From Hymenobacter cyanobacteriorum (lineage in GTDB: Bacteria; Bacteroidota; Bacteroidia; Cytophagales; Hymenobacteraceae), in the NCBI RefSeq assembly GCF_022631375.1, contig NZ_JALBGC010000001.1, positions 930,001 to 994,000 on the forward strand: 64,000 bases of DNA, in the 5' to 3' direction. Position numbers and translations under genes: made by a program. Shown piece after piece: positions 32,743 to 41,548 of the stretch (its first letter is position 1; each line of letters begins with the position of its first letter). A model generated the notes under the pieces. It had not been told where the DNA came from. It worked only from the letters and a program-made list of their open reading frames with translations, and ran no database searches.

Positions 32743-33198
32743 CTACATCTTGGTTTTGGTGGTTTTTACGCTGGTTTTGTTGCTTTTGTAGCGCAGGTCG
32801 GGCGTGCCATCGGCCTTCATCGGGCCGGTGGTGGTTTTGGTCATCTTGTTCTCCTTGTAACGCATGTCGGGCGTACCGTCGGCCTTCATCCGGGTGCTGG
32901 TCGAAGTCGACGAAGACGACGTTTTGGTATTGCCCGAAGGCGTGGTCATCGTGCTCGACTTGGTCATCGCACCCGCGCTTTTGGTCGTGGTGCTCGACTT
33001 GCTCATGCCCGCCGGGTTCTGCATCGTGCTCGACTTGGTGGTCGTGCGCGTAGCTGGCGTCTGGGCTGTGGTGGTCATTTTGGTGGTTTTCGACGAGCTG
33101 GTGCTCATCGTGCCGGTGGCCGGCATGGGGGTTTGGGCCTGGGCCGCAGCGCCGCCGAGCAGGCTCAGCGAAACGAGGAAACCAATAATGCGCTTCAT
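32743..33198 (-). CDS. secreted Ser/Thr-rich protein with ADGTPDMRYKENK repeats
   Basis: This 151-residue protein has a signal peptide (MKRIIGFLVSLSLLGGAAAQAQ). A long low-complexity Ser/Thr/Lys/Met region follows, and then two copies of a 15-residue motif, MKADGTPDMRYKENK and MKADGTPDLRYKSNK, separated by a short linker. The same motif is common in small secreted Bacteroidota proteins; its function is not established, and the DGTPD core resembles a Ca-binding loop (inference). The ATG at 33198 begins the signal peptide. A terminator follows. The next genes on the plus strand are also small secreted basic proteins. Confidence 0.75.
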   Translation of the reverse strand: MKRIIGFLVSLSLLGGAAAQAQTPMPATGTMSTSSSKTTKMTTTAQTPATRTTTKSSTMQNPAGMSKSSTTTKSAGAMTKSSTMTTPSGNTKTSSSSTSTSTRMKADGTPDMRYKENKMTKTTTGPMKADGTPDLRYKSNKTSVKTTKTKM

Positions 33199-33388
33199 GA
33201 TGAAAAAGTAAGGGGGTGAGAAAGATGGGCCGTTTACGCCACTGCGGGCGTTGCGGTTGGATAGCAATGTAGCTATTTTTTGCAGGCCACGCCCCTACGG
33301 TAGCCGCTGCAATCCACCTGTTCATTAAACCCTGCGCGCCTCACGCGCTCCAACCGCCATCATTCATCCTACTATTCCTTTTGCTCCG

Positions 33389-33715
33389 ATGAAAAAGTCC
33401 TTGTTTTCCTCCCTCGCGGCCTTCGCTCTGCTCGTGGCTGCTTCTTCGGCCTCGGCCCAAACCGCTACTCCCGGCGTCACGGTCCGCCAGCGCCACGAGC
33501 AAGCCCGCATTCGCCAGGGCGTGCGCTCGGGCGAGCTCACCCGCACCGAAGCTGCCCGCCTCAAGGGCCGCGAAATCGAAATCCGCCAGGACAAGCGCGC
33601 CGCCAAAGCCGATGGCGTCGTAACGCGCGACGAACGCCAGGACTTGCGCAAAGACGAGCGCCAAGCTAGCCGCGCCATCTACCGCCAGAAGCACGATGGC
33701 CAGGTGCGCCGCTAA
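33389..33715 (+). CDS. small secreted basic protein with DGVVTRDE motif
   Basis: This is a 108-residue protein with a signal peptide (KKSLFSSLAAFALLVAASSA, cleavage near SAQ). The mature part is helical and highly charged: RQRHEQARIRQGVRSGELT, RTEAARLKGREIEIRQDKR, AKADGVVTRDERQDLRKDER and ASRAIYRQKHD. The pattern of a paired helix, a GELT turn and an EF-hand-like DGVVTRDE loop is a recurring periplasmic family of unknown function. The ATG at 33389 is clear. A strong terminator follows at 33750. Confidence 0.75.
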   Translation: MKKSLFSSLAAFALLVAASSASAQTATPGVTVRQRHEQARIRQGVRSGELTRTEAARLKGREIEIRQDKRAAKADGVVTRDERQDLRKDERQASRAIYRQKHDGQVRR

Positions 33716-33749
33716 TAGCAGCCTGGCTTATCTGCCCGCTCATTCCGGC

Positions 33750-33784
33750 ATCTCCACATCTACCAAGATGTGGAGATTTTTTTT
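33750..33784 (+). terminator. intrinsic terminator
   Basis: ATCTCCACATC, loop TACCAA, GATGTGGAGAT and then at least eight T: an 11-bp perfect stem 35 bases after the stop at 33715. Confidence 0.9.
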
Positions 33785-33793
33785 ATCGATTTT

Positions 33794-33823
33794 TTGGTAT
33801 AGTAGAATTCTATATTACTTTAG
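33794..33823 (+). promoter_or_regulatory. Bacteroidota-type promoter for the gene at 33906
   Basis: TTG (33794-33796), 19 bases, TACTTTAG (33816-33823) fits the -33/-7 consensus except for the penultimate base. The predicted leader is about 75 bases to the ATG at 33906. Confidence 0.6.
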
Positions 33824-33905
33824 TACCGAAAAAACATTGCAGTCCCGCTCATCGGCTTGGCCGCCTTACCCTACCGAAACCTTCACCATTATCACCCTGC
33901 GAGTT

Positions 33906-34280
33906 ATGAAAACTCTCTACACCCTGTTTGCCATCGCCAGCCTCACACTGCTGGCTCCCACCGGCCACGCCGCCAACCTCCGCACCGACGACCCTACCGA
34001 AGCCGCCCGCAAAACCGCCGCCCGCGAAAAAGTTGTCACCGCCGCCAAAGCCGCAAAGGCAGCCAAGACCGCCAAAAAATCTACTGCCTACCGTTTCCGC
34101 AAGTTTAAGGCAACCCTGAACCACGGCATGCTGGTGCTGCTGGGGCTTGAGGATAGCAAAGCGGTAACCTCGCCGGCCAAGCTCAACCGCCAGCTCCACA
34201 TCCACCAGAAACACCTCAAAACCAAGGCTAAACTGGAGGCCAAAGCCCGCCGCCGCCGTACCAGCCACCTGTTCGGCTAG
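33906..34280 (+). CDS. small secreted Ala/Lys-rich protein
   Basis: This is a 124-residue protein with a signal peptide (KTLYTLFAIASLTLLAPTGHA). The mature part is a Lys/Ala-rich helix (VVTAAKAAKAAKTAKKS), then KFKATLNHGMLVLLGLEDSKAV and a strongly basic C-terminus (KTKAKLEAKARRRRTSHLFG). No family is recognised. Its own promoter (33794-33823) and a shared bidirectional terminator (34312-34348) delimit it as a single-gene unit. The basic tail could bind nucleic acid or lipopolysaccharide, but that is only a guess. Confidence 0.65.
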   Translation: MKTLYTLFAIASLTLLAPTGHAANLRTDDPTEAARKTAAREKVVTAAKAAKAAKTAKKSTAYRFRKFKATLNHGMLVLLGLEDSKAVTSPAKLNRQLHIHQKHLKTKAKLEAKARRRRTSHLFG

Positions 34281-34311
34281 CAGCAGTTCCGCCCCCACAA
34301 GCCGGGCACGA

Positions 34312-34348
34312 AAAAAGCCCCTTGCCGCGACCGGCAAGGGGCTTTTTT
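34312..34348. terminator. bidirectional terminator between convergent genes
   Basis: GCCCCTTGCC, loop GCGAC, GGCAAGGGGC flanked by A-run and T-run serves both the plus-strand gene ending at 34280 and trxA ending at 34366. Confidence 0.9.
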
Positions 34349-34365
34349 ATATTCAGCAGCGGCGA

Positions 34366-34695
34366 TTAGGCCGTTACCTGAGCTTCGAGCTTTTGGGCCA
34401 GCACGTGCTTAGGCACAGCGCCTACCTGCTTGTCCACGATTTGGCCATTTTTGAAAACCAGCAAGGTCGGGATGCTGCGGATGCCGAACTTCATCGAAGT
34501 CTGGGGGTTAGCGTCCACGTCCACCTTGCCGACCACAACTTTGCCTTCGTATTCGCCGGCTAGTTCCTCTACTACGGGGCCCACCATGCGGCAGGGGCCG
34601 CACCATTCGGCCCAGAAATCGACCAGTACGGGCTTGTCGCCGTTGATGATTTCGTCAAAGTTGGCGTCGGTTATTTCAATTGCTTTGTGTCCCAT
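34366..34695 (-). CDS. trxA: thioredoxin
   Basis: This 109-residue cytoplasmic thioredoxin reduces protein disulfides. It has the WCGPC active site (residues 31-35, in [15 protein letters not shown]), the buried Asp in LVDFWAEW, the cis-proline in [14 protein letters not shown] and the C-terminal helix [10 protein letters not shown]. Length and sequence are fully typical. The ATG at 34695 gives [10 protein letters not shown]. It ends at the shared terminator and lies between small secreted genes and dnaE with about 210 bases on its upstream side. Confidence 0.95.
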   Translation of the reverse strand: MGHKAIEITDANFDEIINGDKPVLVDFWAEWCGPCRMVGPVVEELAGEYEGKVVVGKVDVDANPQTSMKFGIRSIPTLLVFKNGQIVDKQVGAVPKHVLAQKLEAQVTA

Positions 34696-34905
34696 TTCAG
34701 TTTGGGTTGGGGTTAAAAGAATCCTCTGGCGTATACGGCCAACGAGGCCGCAAGGTAGCAGATTGGATGGTAAAACAGCGGGGCCAGTGGAAAGTTCAGC
34801 AGGATAGGGTGGGGCTGGCGAATGGTCGGATTTCCTATCCGAAGTCCCGAAACGCCGTGCTGAGCGCAGCCAAGGTCCGGCGTTTTACTTGTTGTGCTGT
34901 AGCGC

Positions 34906-37900
34906 CTAAATCAGCGTGCACACTTCCATGTCCAGCTCCTTCATCTTCTCAATGAAAGCCTTGGGCTCAATCTGGAAGCGGCGCGAGAACATGTCCACCG
35001 CCAGATGCTCGTGCGGCTCCACGAACTGGATTTCAAGCCGCTTGCCGCCGGGTGCGTGCTCGATGGCTTCCTCCAGCCGGTCGAGCATGGGCGCGGTCAC
35101 GGTGCGCAGGTCGAGGCGCACGCGCACGCCTTTGCTGCGCTTTTCGGCCACATCGGCCAGCGGCTCCATCGTGAGGATGCGCAGGTCCCACTGGTCCTGG
35201 GTGTGGCGGCGCAGCTCCTGCTTCAAGCGCACGTACATGGGCGGCACCTGCTCGTTGGGGTAGTTGCGCGGGTTGATGAGGGGTGCGAATTTGGTATAGT
35301 CGTCGCGGAACAGGGCCGGGTTGATGCTCGTTTCGTAGTCCTCCAGCGTGAAGGTGCAGAAGGGCTGGCCGGTCTTAGTGGTCTTGAATAAGACGTTGGT
35401 AATGAGGCCCGCCACCGCCATTTCCTTGTTCTTAATCTCATCCACTTTTTCCAAACCGCAAGTGCAGTAGGCGTCCAGCTCCAGCTTGTAGCTATCGAGC
35501 GGGTGGCCCGAAAGGTAGAAGCCCACCACTTCCTTTTCGCGGCGCAGTTGCTCGGTTTTGCTCCACGGCTCCATCTCATGGATTTTGGGCATCGGCGCGG
35601 CCACAGCTCCGAAAGCGCCCGCGCCAAACAGGCTATGCTGGGCCGATTCCTTGGCCGCCGCGTGCTGCTGGCCCACGCGCATGGCCTTTTCGATGAGGTT
35701 CTGGTCGCCGGCCGGCGAGTCGAGGTAGAGGCGGCGGTGCTTGCCGAAGCCATCGAACGCACCAGCCTGGGCCAGGCTTTCGAAGGTTTTCTTGTTTACG
35801 GTGCGCAGGTTCACGCGCTTGGCAAAGTCGAAAATATCGCCGTATTCGCCGGTTTTCTCGCGCTCCTGCACCATGCTTTCCACCGCGAGTTCGCCCGCGC
35901 CCTTCACGGCGCCCATGCCGAAACGGATGGCGCCTTCCTGGTTCACGTTGAATTTCAGCAGGCTTTCGTTCACATCGGGCCCAAGCACAGGTACGCCCTG
36001 CTTACGGGCTTCCTCAATGAAGAAGGTCACCTTCTTGATGTCGCCCATGTTGTTGGTGAGCACGGCCGCCATGTACTCAGCCGGGTAGTTGGCCTTCAAA
36101 TAGCCGGTCTGGTAGGCCACCACCGAGTAAGCCGCCGAGTGCGAGCGGTTGAAGCCATACTCGGCGAATTTCTCCATCACGTCGAACACCTCGTTGGCCT
36201 TTTTCGCTGGGATGCCGTGGATGGTTTTGGCGCCTTCGATGAACTTCTCACGCTCCAGGGCCATCTTTTTCATATCCTTCTTGCCCATGGCGCGGCGCAG
36301 CAAGTCGGCGCCGCCGAGGGAGTAGCCGGCCAGAATCTGTGCCGTCTGCATAATCTGCTCCTGATACACCATGATGCCCTGGCTGTATTCCAGAATGGGT
36401 TTCAGCAGCTCATGCGGATATTCCACTTCCTCGCGGCCGTGCTTGCGGTTGATGAAGTTCGGGATGAACTGCATCGGGCCCGGGCGGTAGAGGGCGTTCA
36501 TGGCAATCAGGTCCTCGATGTTGGTCGGCTTCAAGTCCTTGAGGTACTGCCGCATGCCCTCCGACTCGAACTGGAACGTGCCGATGGTATCGCCGCGCTG
36601 ATACAGCGCGTAGGTCTTCTCGTCGTCGAGCGGGATTTCGTCGATGTCGATTTTCACACCGTGGTTGCGCTCAATCAGGTTCATGGCATCCACGATGACC
36701 GTCAGGGTTTTGAGGCCCAGAAAGTCCATCTTCAGCATGCCGGCGCTTTCAATCACCTTGCCATCGAACTGCGTGATGAGCAGGTCCGAATCCTTGGAGG
36801 TCGAAACCGGGATGTACTTCGTAATGTCGTCGGGCGCGATGATAACGCCGGCGGCGTGGATGCCGGTGTTGCGCACCGAGCCTTCAAGCTGCGTGGCCAA
36901 GCGCAGAATCTGGCCCTTGAGGTTTTCGGGGCTCTCGTCGCGCCGAATCATGTCGAGCTCCTGGTTTTCGGCGAAGGCGCCGGCCAGCGTCGTGCCCGGT
37001 TTCTCGGGCACCATCTTGGTGAGGTCGTTGGTCTGCGGCAGGGGCAGCTCCATGGCGCGGGCCACGTCCTTGATGGACGATTTGGCAGCCATCGTACCGA
37101 AGGTGATAATCTGGGCCACCTGCGTCTTGCCGTATTTATTCACCACATAGTCAATGACTTTTTGACGATTCACGTCGTCAAAGTCAATGTCGATATCGGG
37201 CATCGACACACGCTCGGGGTTGAGGAAACGCTCGAACAGCAGCGAGTACTTAATCGGGTCGATGTTGGTAATACCGACGCAGTAGGCCACGGCCGAGCCG
37301 GCGGCCGAACCCCGGCCCGGGCCCACGGCCACGCCGATGTTGCGGCCGTGGTTGATGAAATCCTGAGTAATGAGGAAGTAGCCCGCAAAACCCATCGTCT
37401 GGATGATGCGCAGCTCGTAATCAAGGCGTTCCTCCACTTCCGGCGTGCGCTCGGAGTAGCGCGGCGGCTTGGTCATCGTCACGACGCCGCTGCCGGCGCT
37501 GGGGCCGAAAGCGCCCACGTAGGTCAGCTCGCGCAGGAATTCGTCGGCGTTGGCAAAGGGCGCGGGAATGGGGAAGTTGGGCAACAGAATGTCGCGCGCC
37601 AGCTTTGGGGGCGTGATTTTGTCGACAATCTCGTTGGTGTTGTCCACGCTCTCGGGCACGTCGGCGAACAGCTCGTTCATTTGTGCCTGCGTCTTGAAGA
37701 AGAACTGGTCGTTGGCGAAGCCGAAGCGGGTGTGCGGCTTGGGTTTCTGCAATTCCTCGTCGATGCGGCGGAGCTGGCGCTGGGCGTTTTCGTCGCGGCT
37801 GTGGTCGCGGCGCAGGTTGTCGAGCAGGTCGTACTTCACCTCACCCTTGCCCGTCATCAGGGTGTAGTAGTTGGTGCGGATGTCGCCCACCGGGATGCTG

Positions 37901-38619
37901 TGCTCCTCGCCGGTATTCACGCACAGCAGCAGGTCATGGGCGGCGTAGTCGGTCTGGTCGACGTAGTGCGAGTCGTTGGTACAGATGACTTTGACGTTGT
38001 ACTTCTTCGCAAAGCCCAGCAGAATCTGGTTCACGTCCTCCTGGCTTTTGCCGGTGCCGTCGAAATTCATCAGGCCGTGACGCTGGATTTCGATGTAGTA
38101 ATCCTCGCCGAACAAATCGAGCCACCACTTCAGCTTTTCCTCAGCCTCGGCTTCGGTGCCGAAGAGAATGGTTTGCGGAATCTCGGCGCCAATGCAGCAG
38201 CTGGTGGCAATCAGGCCCTCGTGGTACTTCACCAGCAGCTCCTTGTCGATGCGCGGGAATTTGGAGTACACGCCCTCGATGAAGCTCATGGAGCAGAGCT
38301 TGCTTAGGTTGTGGTAGCCGGCCTGGTCCTTGGCCAGCAGCAGCTGGTGGTGGCGGGTGTCGCGCTCCCCTTTTTCGCGGCTGAAGGCCTTTTTGTGGCG
38401 GTCCTCCACGAGGTAAAACTCGCAGCCCACGATGGGCTTCACGTTGTACTTGTTGGCCTCGGCCACGAAGTTGAACGCGCCGAACATGTTGCCGTGGTCG
38501 GTGAGGGCCACGGCGGGCATGCCGTCCTTCTGGGCCTTCTTCATCAGGGCCGAAATGCTGGCTTGGCCGTCGAGCAGCGAGTATTGCGTGTGCGAATGAA
38601 GGTGCGAGAAAACGGGCAT
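34906..38619 (-). CDS. dnaE: DNA polymerase III alpha subunit
   Basis: This is a 1237-residue replicative polymerase. It has an N-terminal PHP domain (FSHLHSHTQYSLLDG, ALTDHGNMFG), a palm with catalytic aspartates in VSMPDIDIDFDDVNRQKVI, and fingers with NALYRPGPMQFIPNFI, GIMVYQEQIMQTAQ and FNRSHSAAYSVVAYQ. The tandem helix-hairpin-helix region is NLRTVNKKTFESLAQAGAFD, and a C-terminal OB domain (VAGLITNVLFKTTKTGQPFC) follows. This is the DnaE1 order and length. The ATG at 38619 is clear. A promoter (38707-38737) and a heptad hairpin lying between promoter and start imply a structured leader of about 80 bases. Confidence 0.97.
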   Translation of the reverse strand: MPVFSHLHSHTQYSLLDGQASISALMKKAQKDGMPAVALTDHGNMFGAFNFVAEANKYNVKPIVGCEFYLVEDRHKKAFSREKGERDTRHHQLLLAKDQAGYHNLSKLCSMSFIEGVYSKFPRIDKELLVKYHEGLIATSCCIGAEIPQTILFGTEAEAEEKLKWWLDLFGEDYYIEIQRHGLMNFDGTGKSQEDVNQILLGFAKKYNVKVICTNDSHYVDQTDYAAHDLLLCVNTGEEHSIPVGDIRTNYYTLMTGKGEVKYDLLDNLRRDHSRDENAQRQLRRIDEELQKPKPHTRFGFANDQFFFKTQAQMNELFADVPESVDNTNEIVDKITPPKLARDILLPNFPIPAPFANADEFLRELTYVGAFGPSAGSGVVTMTKPPRYSERTPEVEERLDYELRIIQTMGFAGYFLITQDFINHGRNIGVAVGPGRGSAAGSAVAYCVGITNIDPIKYSLLFERFLNPERVSMPDIDIDFDDVNRQKVIDYVVNKYGKTQVAQIITFGTMAAKSSIKDVARAMELPLPQTNDLTKMVPEKPGTTLAGAFAENQELDMIRRDESPENLKGQILRLATQLEGSVRNTGIHAAGVIIAPDDITKYIPVSTSKDSDLLITQFDGKVIESAGMLKMDFLGLKTLTVIVDAMNLIERNHGVKIDIDEIPLDDEKTYALYQRGDTIGTFQFESEGMRQYLKDLKPTNIEDLIAMNALYRPGPMQFIPNFINRKHGREEVEYPHELLKPILEYSQGIMVYQEQIMQTAQILAGYSLGGADLLRRAMGKKDMKKMALEREKFIEGAKTIHGIPAKKANEVFDVMEKFAEYGFNRSHSAAYSVVAYQTGYLKANYPAEYMAAVLTNNMGDIKKVTFFIEEARKQGVPVLGPDVNESLLKFNVNQEGAIRFGMGAVKGAGELAVESMVQEREKTGEYGDIFDFAKRVNLRTVNKKTFESLAQAGAFDGFGKHRRLYLDSPAGDQNLIEKAMRVGQQHAAAKESAQHSLFGAGAFGAVAAPMPKIHEMEPWSKTEQLRREKEVVGFYLSGHPLDSYKLELDAYCTCGLEKVDEIKNKEMAVAGLITNVLFKTTKTGQPFCTFTLEDYETSINPALFRDDYTKFAPLINPRNYPNEQVPPMYVRLKQELRRHTQDQWDLRILTMEPLADVAEKRSKGVRVRLDLRTVTAPMLDRLEEAIEHAPGGKRLEIQFVEPHEHLAVDMFSRRFQIEPKAFIEKMKELDMEVCTLI

Positions 38620-38627
38620 TTTGGCAG

Positions 38628-38706
38628 GGTTGAGTTTTGGGAGTTGAGTTTTAAGTTTTCCGCTGGTTTAATTCAACAGTCAACCCTCAAAACTCAACCC
38701 TTCAAG
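38628..38706. repeat. heptad hairpin in the dnaE leader
   Basis: The left arm has GGTTGAG, TTTTGGG, AGTTGAG, TTTTAAG; the right arm has TCAACCC, TCAAAAC, TCAACCC, TTCAAGT. They can pair across roughly 15 bases. The element lies entirely between the predicted dnaE promoter and the start codon at 38619. Confidence 0.8.
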
Positions 38707-38737
38707 TAAAGATACCCCCGATTTAAGGGCCTGCCAA
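38707..38737 (-). promoter_or_regulatory. dnaE promoter
   Basis: On the minus strand TTG (38737-38735), 20 bases, TATCTTTA (38714-38707) matches the Bacteroidota -33/-7 layout with one mismatch in the -7 element. Confidence 0.6.
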
Positions 38738-38806
38738 AACCGTTTTTCCTGCCGCCTGATTCCCTGATAGCTGCGTTTTTTATCGGTGCGGCCCAGTGCT
38801 TCGCTC

Positions 38807-41347
38807 CTACTTGCTACCGGCGGGCAGCTGGAGCACCTCTCCTATTTTCACGCCTGTATCGGTGGCGGCACGGCCATTGAGGGCCTGGAGCTCGGCCACT
38901 TTGGTGTGGTAGAGCACCGAAATACTGTAGAGGGTTTCGCCCGGCTCCACGGTGTGGGTGGGCGGCGTGAGGCTGGCGGGGTCGCGGGTGGGCGTGGGGG
39001 CCGGGCGCGGAGCCGGCCGGGGCTTGAAGGCCGCGCCAACTTCGCCGGCGGGCTTGAGCAACAGCACCTGGCCAGCCGCGAGCTTGTAGGGCGCTTCGAG
39101 TTGGTTGATGGCAATGAGCGTAGCGGGCGGCACCCCAAAGCGGCGGCTCACGGCAAATACCGTTTCGCCGGGCTCGACGCGGTGCGAGGCTTCGGCGGGC
39201 GCGGGCAGTGCCGGCAGCGGCGCGGGCGCAACGGCCGGCTTGGTAGCATTCGCAGAGGCAGCCGGCCGGTACACAATCATCGGCGCGTTGGCAGAGGCTT
39301 CGGCAGTGGGCCGGGGCGCGGGCGCAGCCACCGGCCGCGCCGCCGGGGCTTCTACCACTGGCCGAGGCTTGGGTACTTCAACCGGCTTCGGCGCGGGTGC
39401 TACTGCTGTTACAGGCGCCACTGGTCGCAGAAGCGGCATTTCGGTTGGAACGACAGTAGCTGGTGCAACGCGAGGCGTTGGAACCGGACGAGGAGCCGGA
39501 GCTGGTGCCGTAGTGGTGGCTTCTGACAACTTATTTGCCTCCGTTGCCAGCTGCTCATCCGCCAGCGGAGCCGGCGCGGGGGCCGGGGCCGGCGGCGGCA
39601 GCTGTGGCCGCTCGGCTGCCACCACCGGGCGGTTAGCCGGCGCAACAGTCACGGCAGCGGCCGGTGCAACCACTGGTTCCGGCGTTTCGGGAGCTTCCGT
39701 TTCTTCAGCGGCGGGCGTAGTGGGAGCGGTCGGAACGGCGTGCGCGACGGGCGGCGCGGGCGCACGGCGCGGTGCGGGAGCCGCTGGCGTGGCGGCCGTA
39801 GCCTGGGCCGTGGCCAGCACTTCGCCCCAGCCATCGGCCGGGTCGGTGGCGGCGGGCCGCGCTGGTGCAGCAGTTTCGCCCGCGGCGGTGGTGATGACGC
39901 GCTTGGTTTCGCTGCCATCGGCGTTTTTCACTTTCACCTTGATTTTGGTGCGGCCGCTTTCGGTAGCGGTGCTGGGCGGAAGGGCCACGGCTTCGTTGGC
40001 CTGCTCCACCAATTCGTCAATGTTGCTGGCGGCGGCCGAGGGGCGTTCCAGGCTGGCGCTTTCGGTGAGCGGGCGGTACTCGGGGGCCACTTCGCGGGGG
40101 CGCGTGTGCTGCAGCCACAGCAGGCGGCCGGGGCGCAACTCGTCGGTGCGGGCGAGGCGGTTTTTGGCGTAGATGGCCTTCTGCCGCATGCCGTATTTCT
40201 GGGCCACGTCGAATATCCGTTCGCCGGGCTGCAGCACGTGGTATTCCACGGCGCCCACGTCGCGCTTGGTTTCGAGGAAGTAGGGCCGGCCGGGAATGGC
40301 GGCATCGAAGCCCGTGATTTCGTTGTGCTTCAGAAACTCGCCGAGGCGCTGGTTGGCCCGGCGGGCCAGGTCCTGGGTGGTTTCGCCGGGCAGGGCCACC
40401 AGGGCGCGCAGGTTGTTGATGCGCACTTCGGCCGAGTTGGCGGCTACGGCGGGCAGGTTCAGCAGCTCGCCCTGGCTTTGCAGGCGCTGGTTGGCCACCA
40501 TGCCGGCGGCCTGGGTGATATCGCCGATGGGTACAATGAGCGTGTAGGGCTTGTCGGCGGGCACGGCGGGGGCCAGCAGCCAGTGGTTGTGCGTGGCCAG
40601 CGCGGCCGAGTCGACGTGCAGCGTGAGGGCCTGGTCGTAGAGCGTCTGCCCGGCCACGGCCGGAAACTCCTGCAGGCGCAGCGCGGGCCGGGGGTTCTGG
40701 CCACAGTAGGGCTCGAAGGCCAGCTTGTGGGCCAGAAACATCAGCACGTAGGGCGAGGTGGTTTCCGAAATGGCCATCTGGGTGGCGTCGGCATCGGTGG
40801 GCAGCGTGTAAGGCTTCACGCCGGCCGGGCCGGTGTAGTAGCTCAGCAGAGCATTCAGCCAGTTGTGGAGCACGGCGTTGTTGCGCTGCAAATAGCGGGC
40901 GGCGGCGCGGGTGCTGGCGGCCAGGTGCTGGCGCTCGTCCACGGCGGCGTTCACGGCCAGGCCGAGTCCGGTGGCGGTTTCCTGCTTCAATTGCCAGTAG
41001 CCCACGGCCTCGTGGATGCTGCGGGCGTCGCCCAGCAGGGCACTTTCTTGCAGGGCCAAGTAGCGGAAATCGAGCGGCACGCCTTCTTCCTGCAAAATGC
41101 GGTCGATGATGGGAAACGAGGCATCGGCCAAATCGACGCGAGCCTGGAACGAGGGCTGGTGGCGGCGCAGGCCGTCGGCCTTTTGCTGCACCAGCCGCCG
41201 GGCTTCATCATTGAGCACGAGGTGCAGGCCGGCCACGTCGAAGGCGGCGGGCACCGCACTGGTGACTGGGGCCGGGCTGGCAGTTTGGGCAGCCGCCGGG
41301 CCGGCCAGGGCCACCATCAACAGCAAAAAGGCAACGGGATTTCGCAT
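38807..41347 (-). CDS. membrane-bound lytic transglycosylase with LysM repeats (MltD-like)
   Basis: This is an 846-residue secreted peptidoglycan hydrolase. Signal peptide to about residue 20. An SLT (GH23) domain at about 75-210 has the catalytic Glu in LDFRYLALQESAL, then AVGYWQLKQETATGLGL, VDERQHLAASTRAAARYLQ and LNALLSYYTGPAGV. One LysM-like unit (YHVLQPGERIFDVAQKYGM) lies in the middle. A Pro/Ala-rich region of about 300 residues follows, with two C-terminal LysM domains (HRVEPGETVFAVSRRFGVPP and HTVEPGETLYSISVLYHTK). The layout matches MltD-type enzymes with a longer linker. The ATG at 41347 is clear. Convergent and divergent neighbours are unrelated. Confidence 0.85.
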   Translation of the reverse strand: MRNPVAFLLLMVALAGPAAAQTASPAPVTSAVPAAFDVAGLHLVLNDEARRLVQQKADGLRRHQPSFQARVDLADASFPIIDRILQEEGVPLDFRYLALQESALLGDARSIHEAVGYWQLKQETATGLGLAVNAAVDERQHLAASTRAAARYLQRNNAVLHNWLNALLSYYTGPAGVKPYTLPTDADATQMAISETTSPYVLMFLAHKLAFEPYCGQNPRPALRLQEFPAVAGQTLYDQALTLHVDSAALATHNHWLLAPAVPADKPYTLIVPIGDITQAAGMVANQRLQSQGELLNLPAVAANSAEVRINNLRALVALPGETTQDLARRANQRLGEFLKHNEITGFDAAIPGRPYFLETKRDVGAVEYHVLQPGERIFDVAQKYGMRQKAIYAKNRLARTDELRPGRLLWLQHTRPREVAPEYRPLTESASLERPSAAASNIDELVEQANEAVALPPSTATESGRTKIKVKVKNADGSETKRVITTAAGETAAPARPAATDPADGWGEVLATAQATAATPAAPAPRRAPAPPVAHAVPTAPTTPAAEETEAPETPEPVVAPAAAVTVAPANRPVVAAERPQLPPPAPAPAPAPLADEQLATEANKLSEATTTAPAPAPRPVPTPRVAPATVVPTEMPLLRPVAPVTAVAPAPKPVEVPKPRPVVEAPAARPVAAPAPRPTAEASANAPMIVYRPAASANATKPAVAPAPLPALPAPAEASHRVEPGETVFAVSRRFGVPPATLIAINQLEAPYKLAAGQVLLLKPAGEVGAAFKPRPAPRPAPTPTRDPASLTPPTHTVEPGETLYSISVLYHTKVAELQALNGRAATDTGVKIGEVLQLPAGSK

Positions 41348-41441
41348 GAGCTACGCACGGGCGGGGCCACCAACGCGGCGGCTTCCAACCCGGAAGCTAC
41401 AAAGAACCTGATTTCCGGGCGAAAACGCGGCATGGAGGAAT

Positions 41442-41528
41442 TGTCATCCTGAGCGCAGCGAAGGACCTTAGCACGTTGGCGCAAAGCTCCAAAACGTGCT
41501 AAGGTCCTTCGCTGCGCTCAGGATGACA
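41442..41528. repeat. palindromic element between the transglycosylase and TonB receptor genes
   Basis: TGTCATCCTGAGCGCAGCG at 41442 onward and its inverse complement ending at 41528 form about 36-bp arms around a 14-base loop. The arm extends AAGGACCTTAGCACGTT. It is a divergent member of the GTCATnCTGAGCG family. It lies 95 bases upstream of the start at 41347 and just beyond the TonB receptor stop. Confidence 0.8.
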
Positions 41529-41548
41529 CCAATAATTTATTCTTTCGG

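Noticed and set aside
35503..38307. 934-codon plus-strand open frame opposite dnaE
   Set aside because: It lies antisense to the conserved dnaE gene. Its residues (His/Val/Leu/Gly/Ala/Arg-rich) are the usual mirror of high-GC coding DNA, with no domain.
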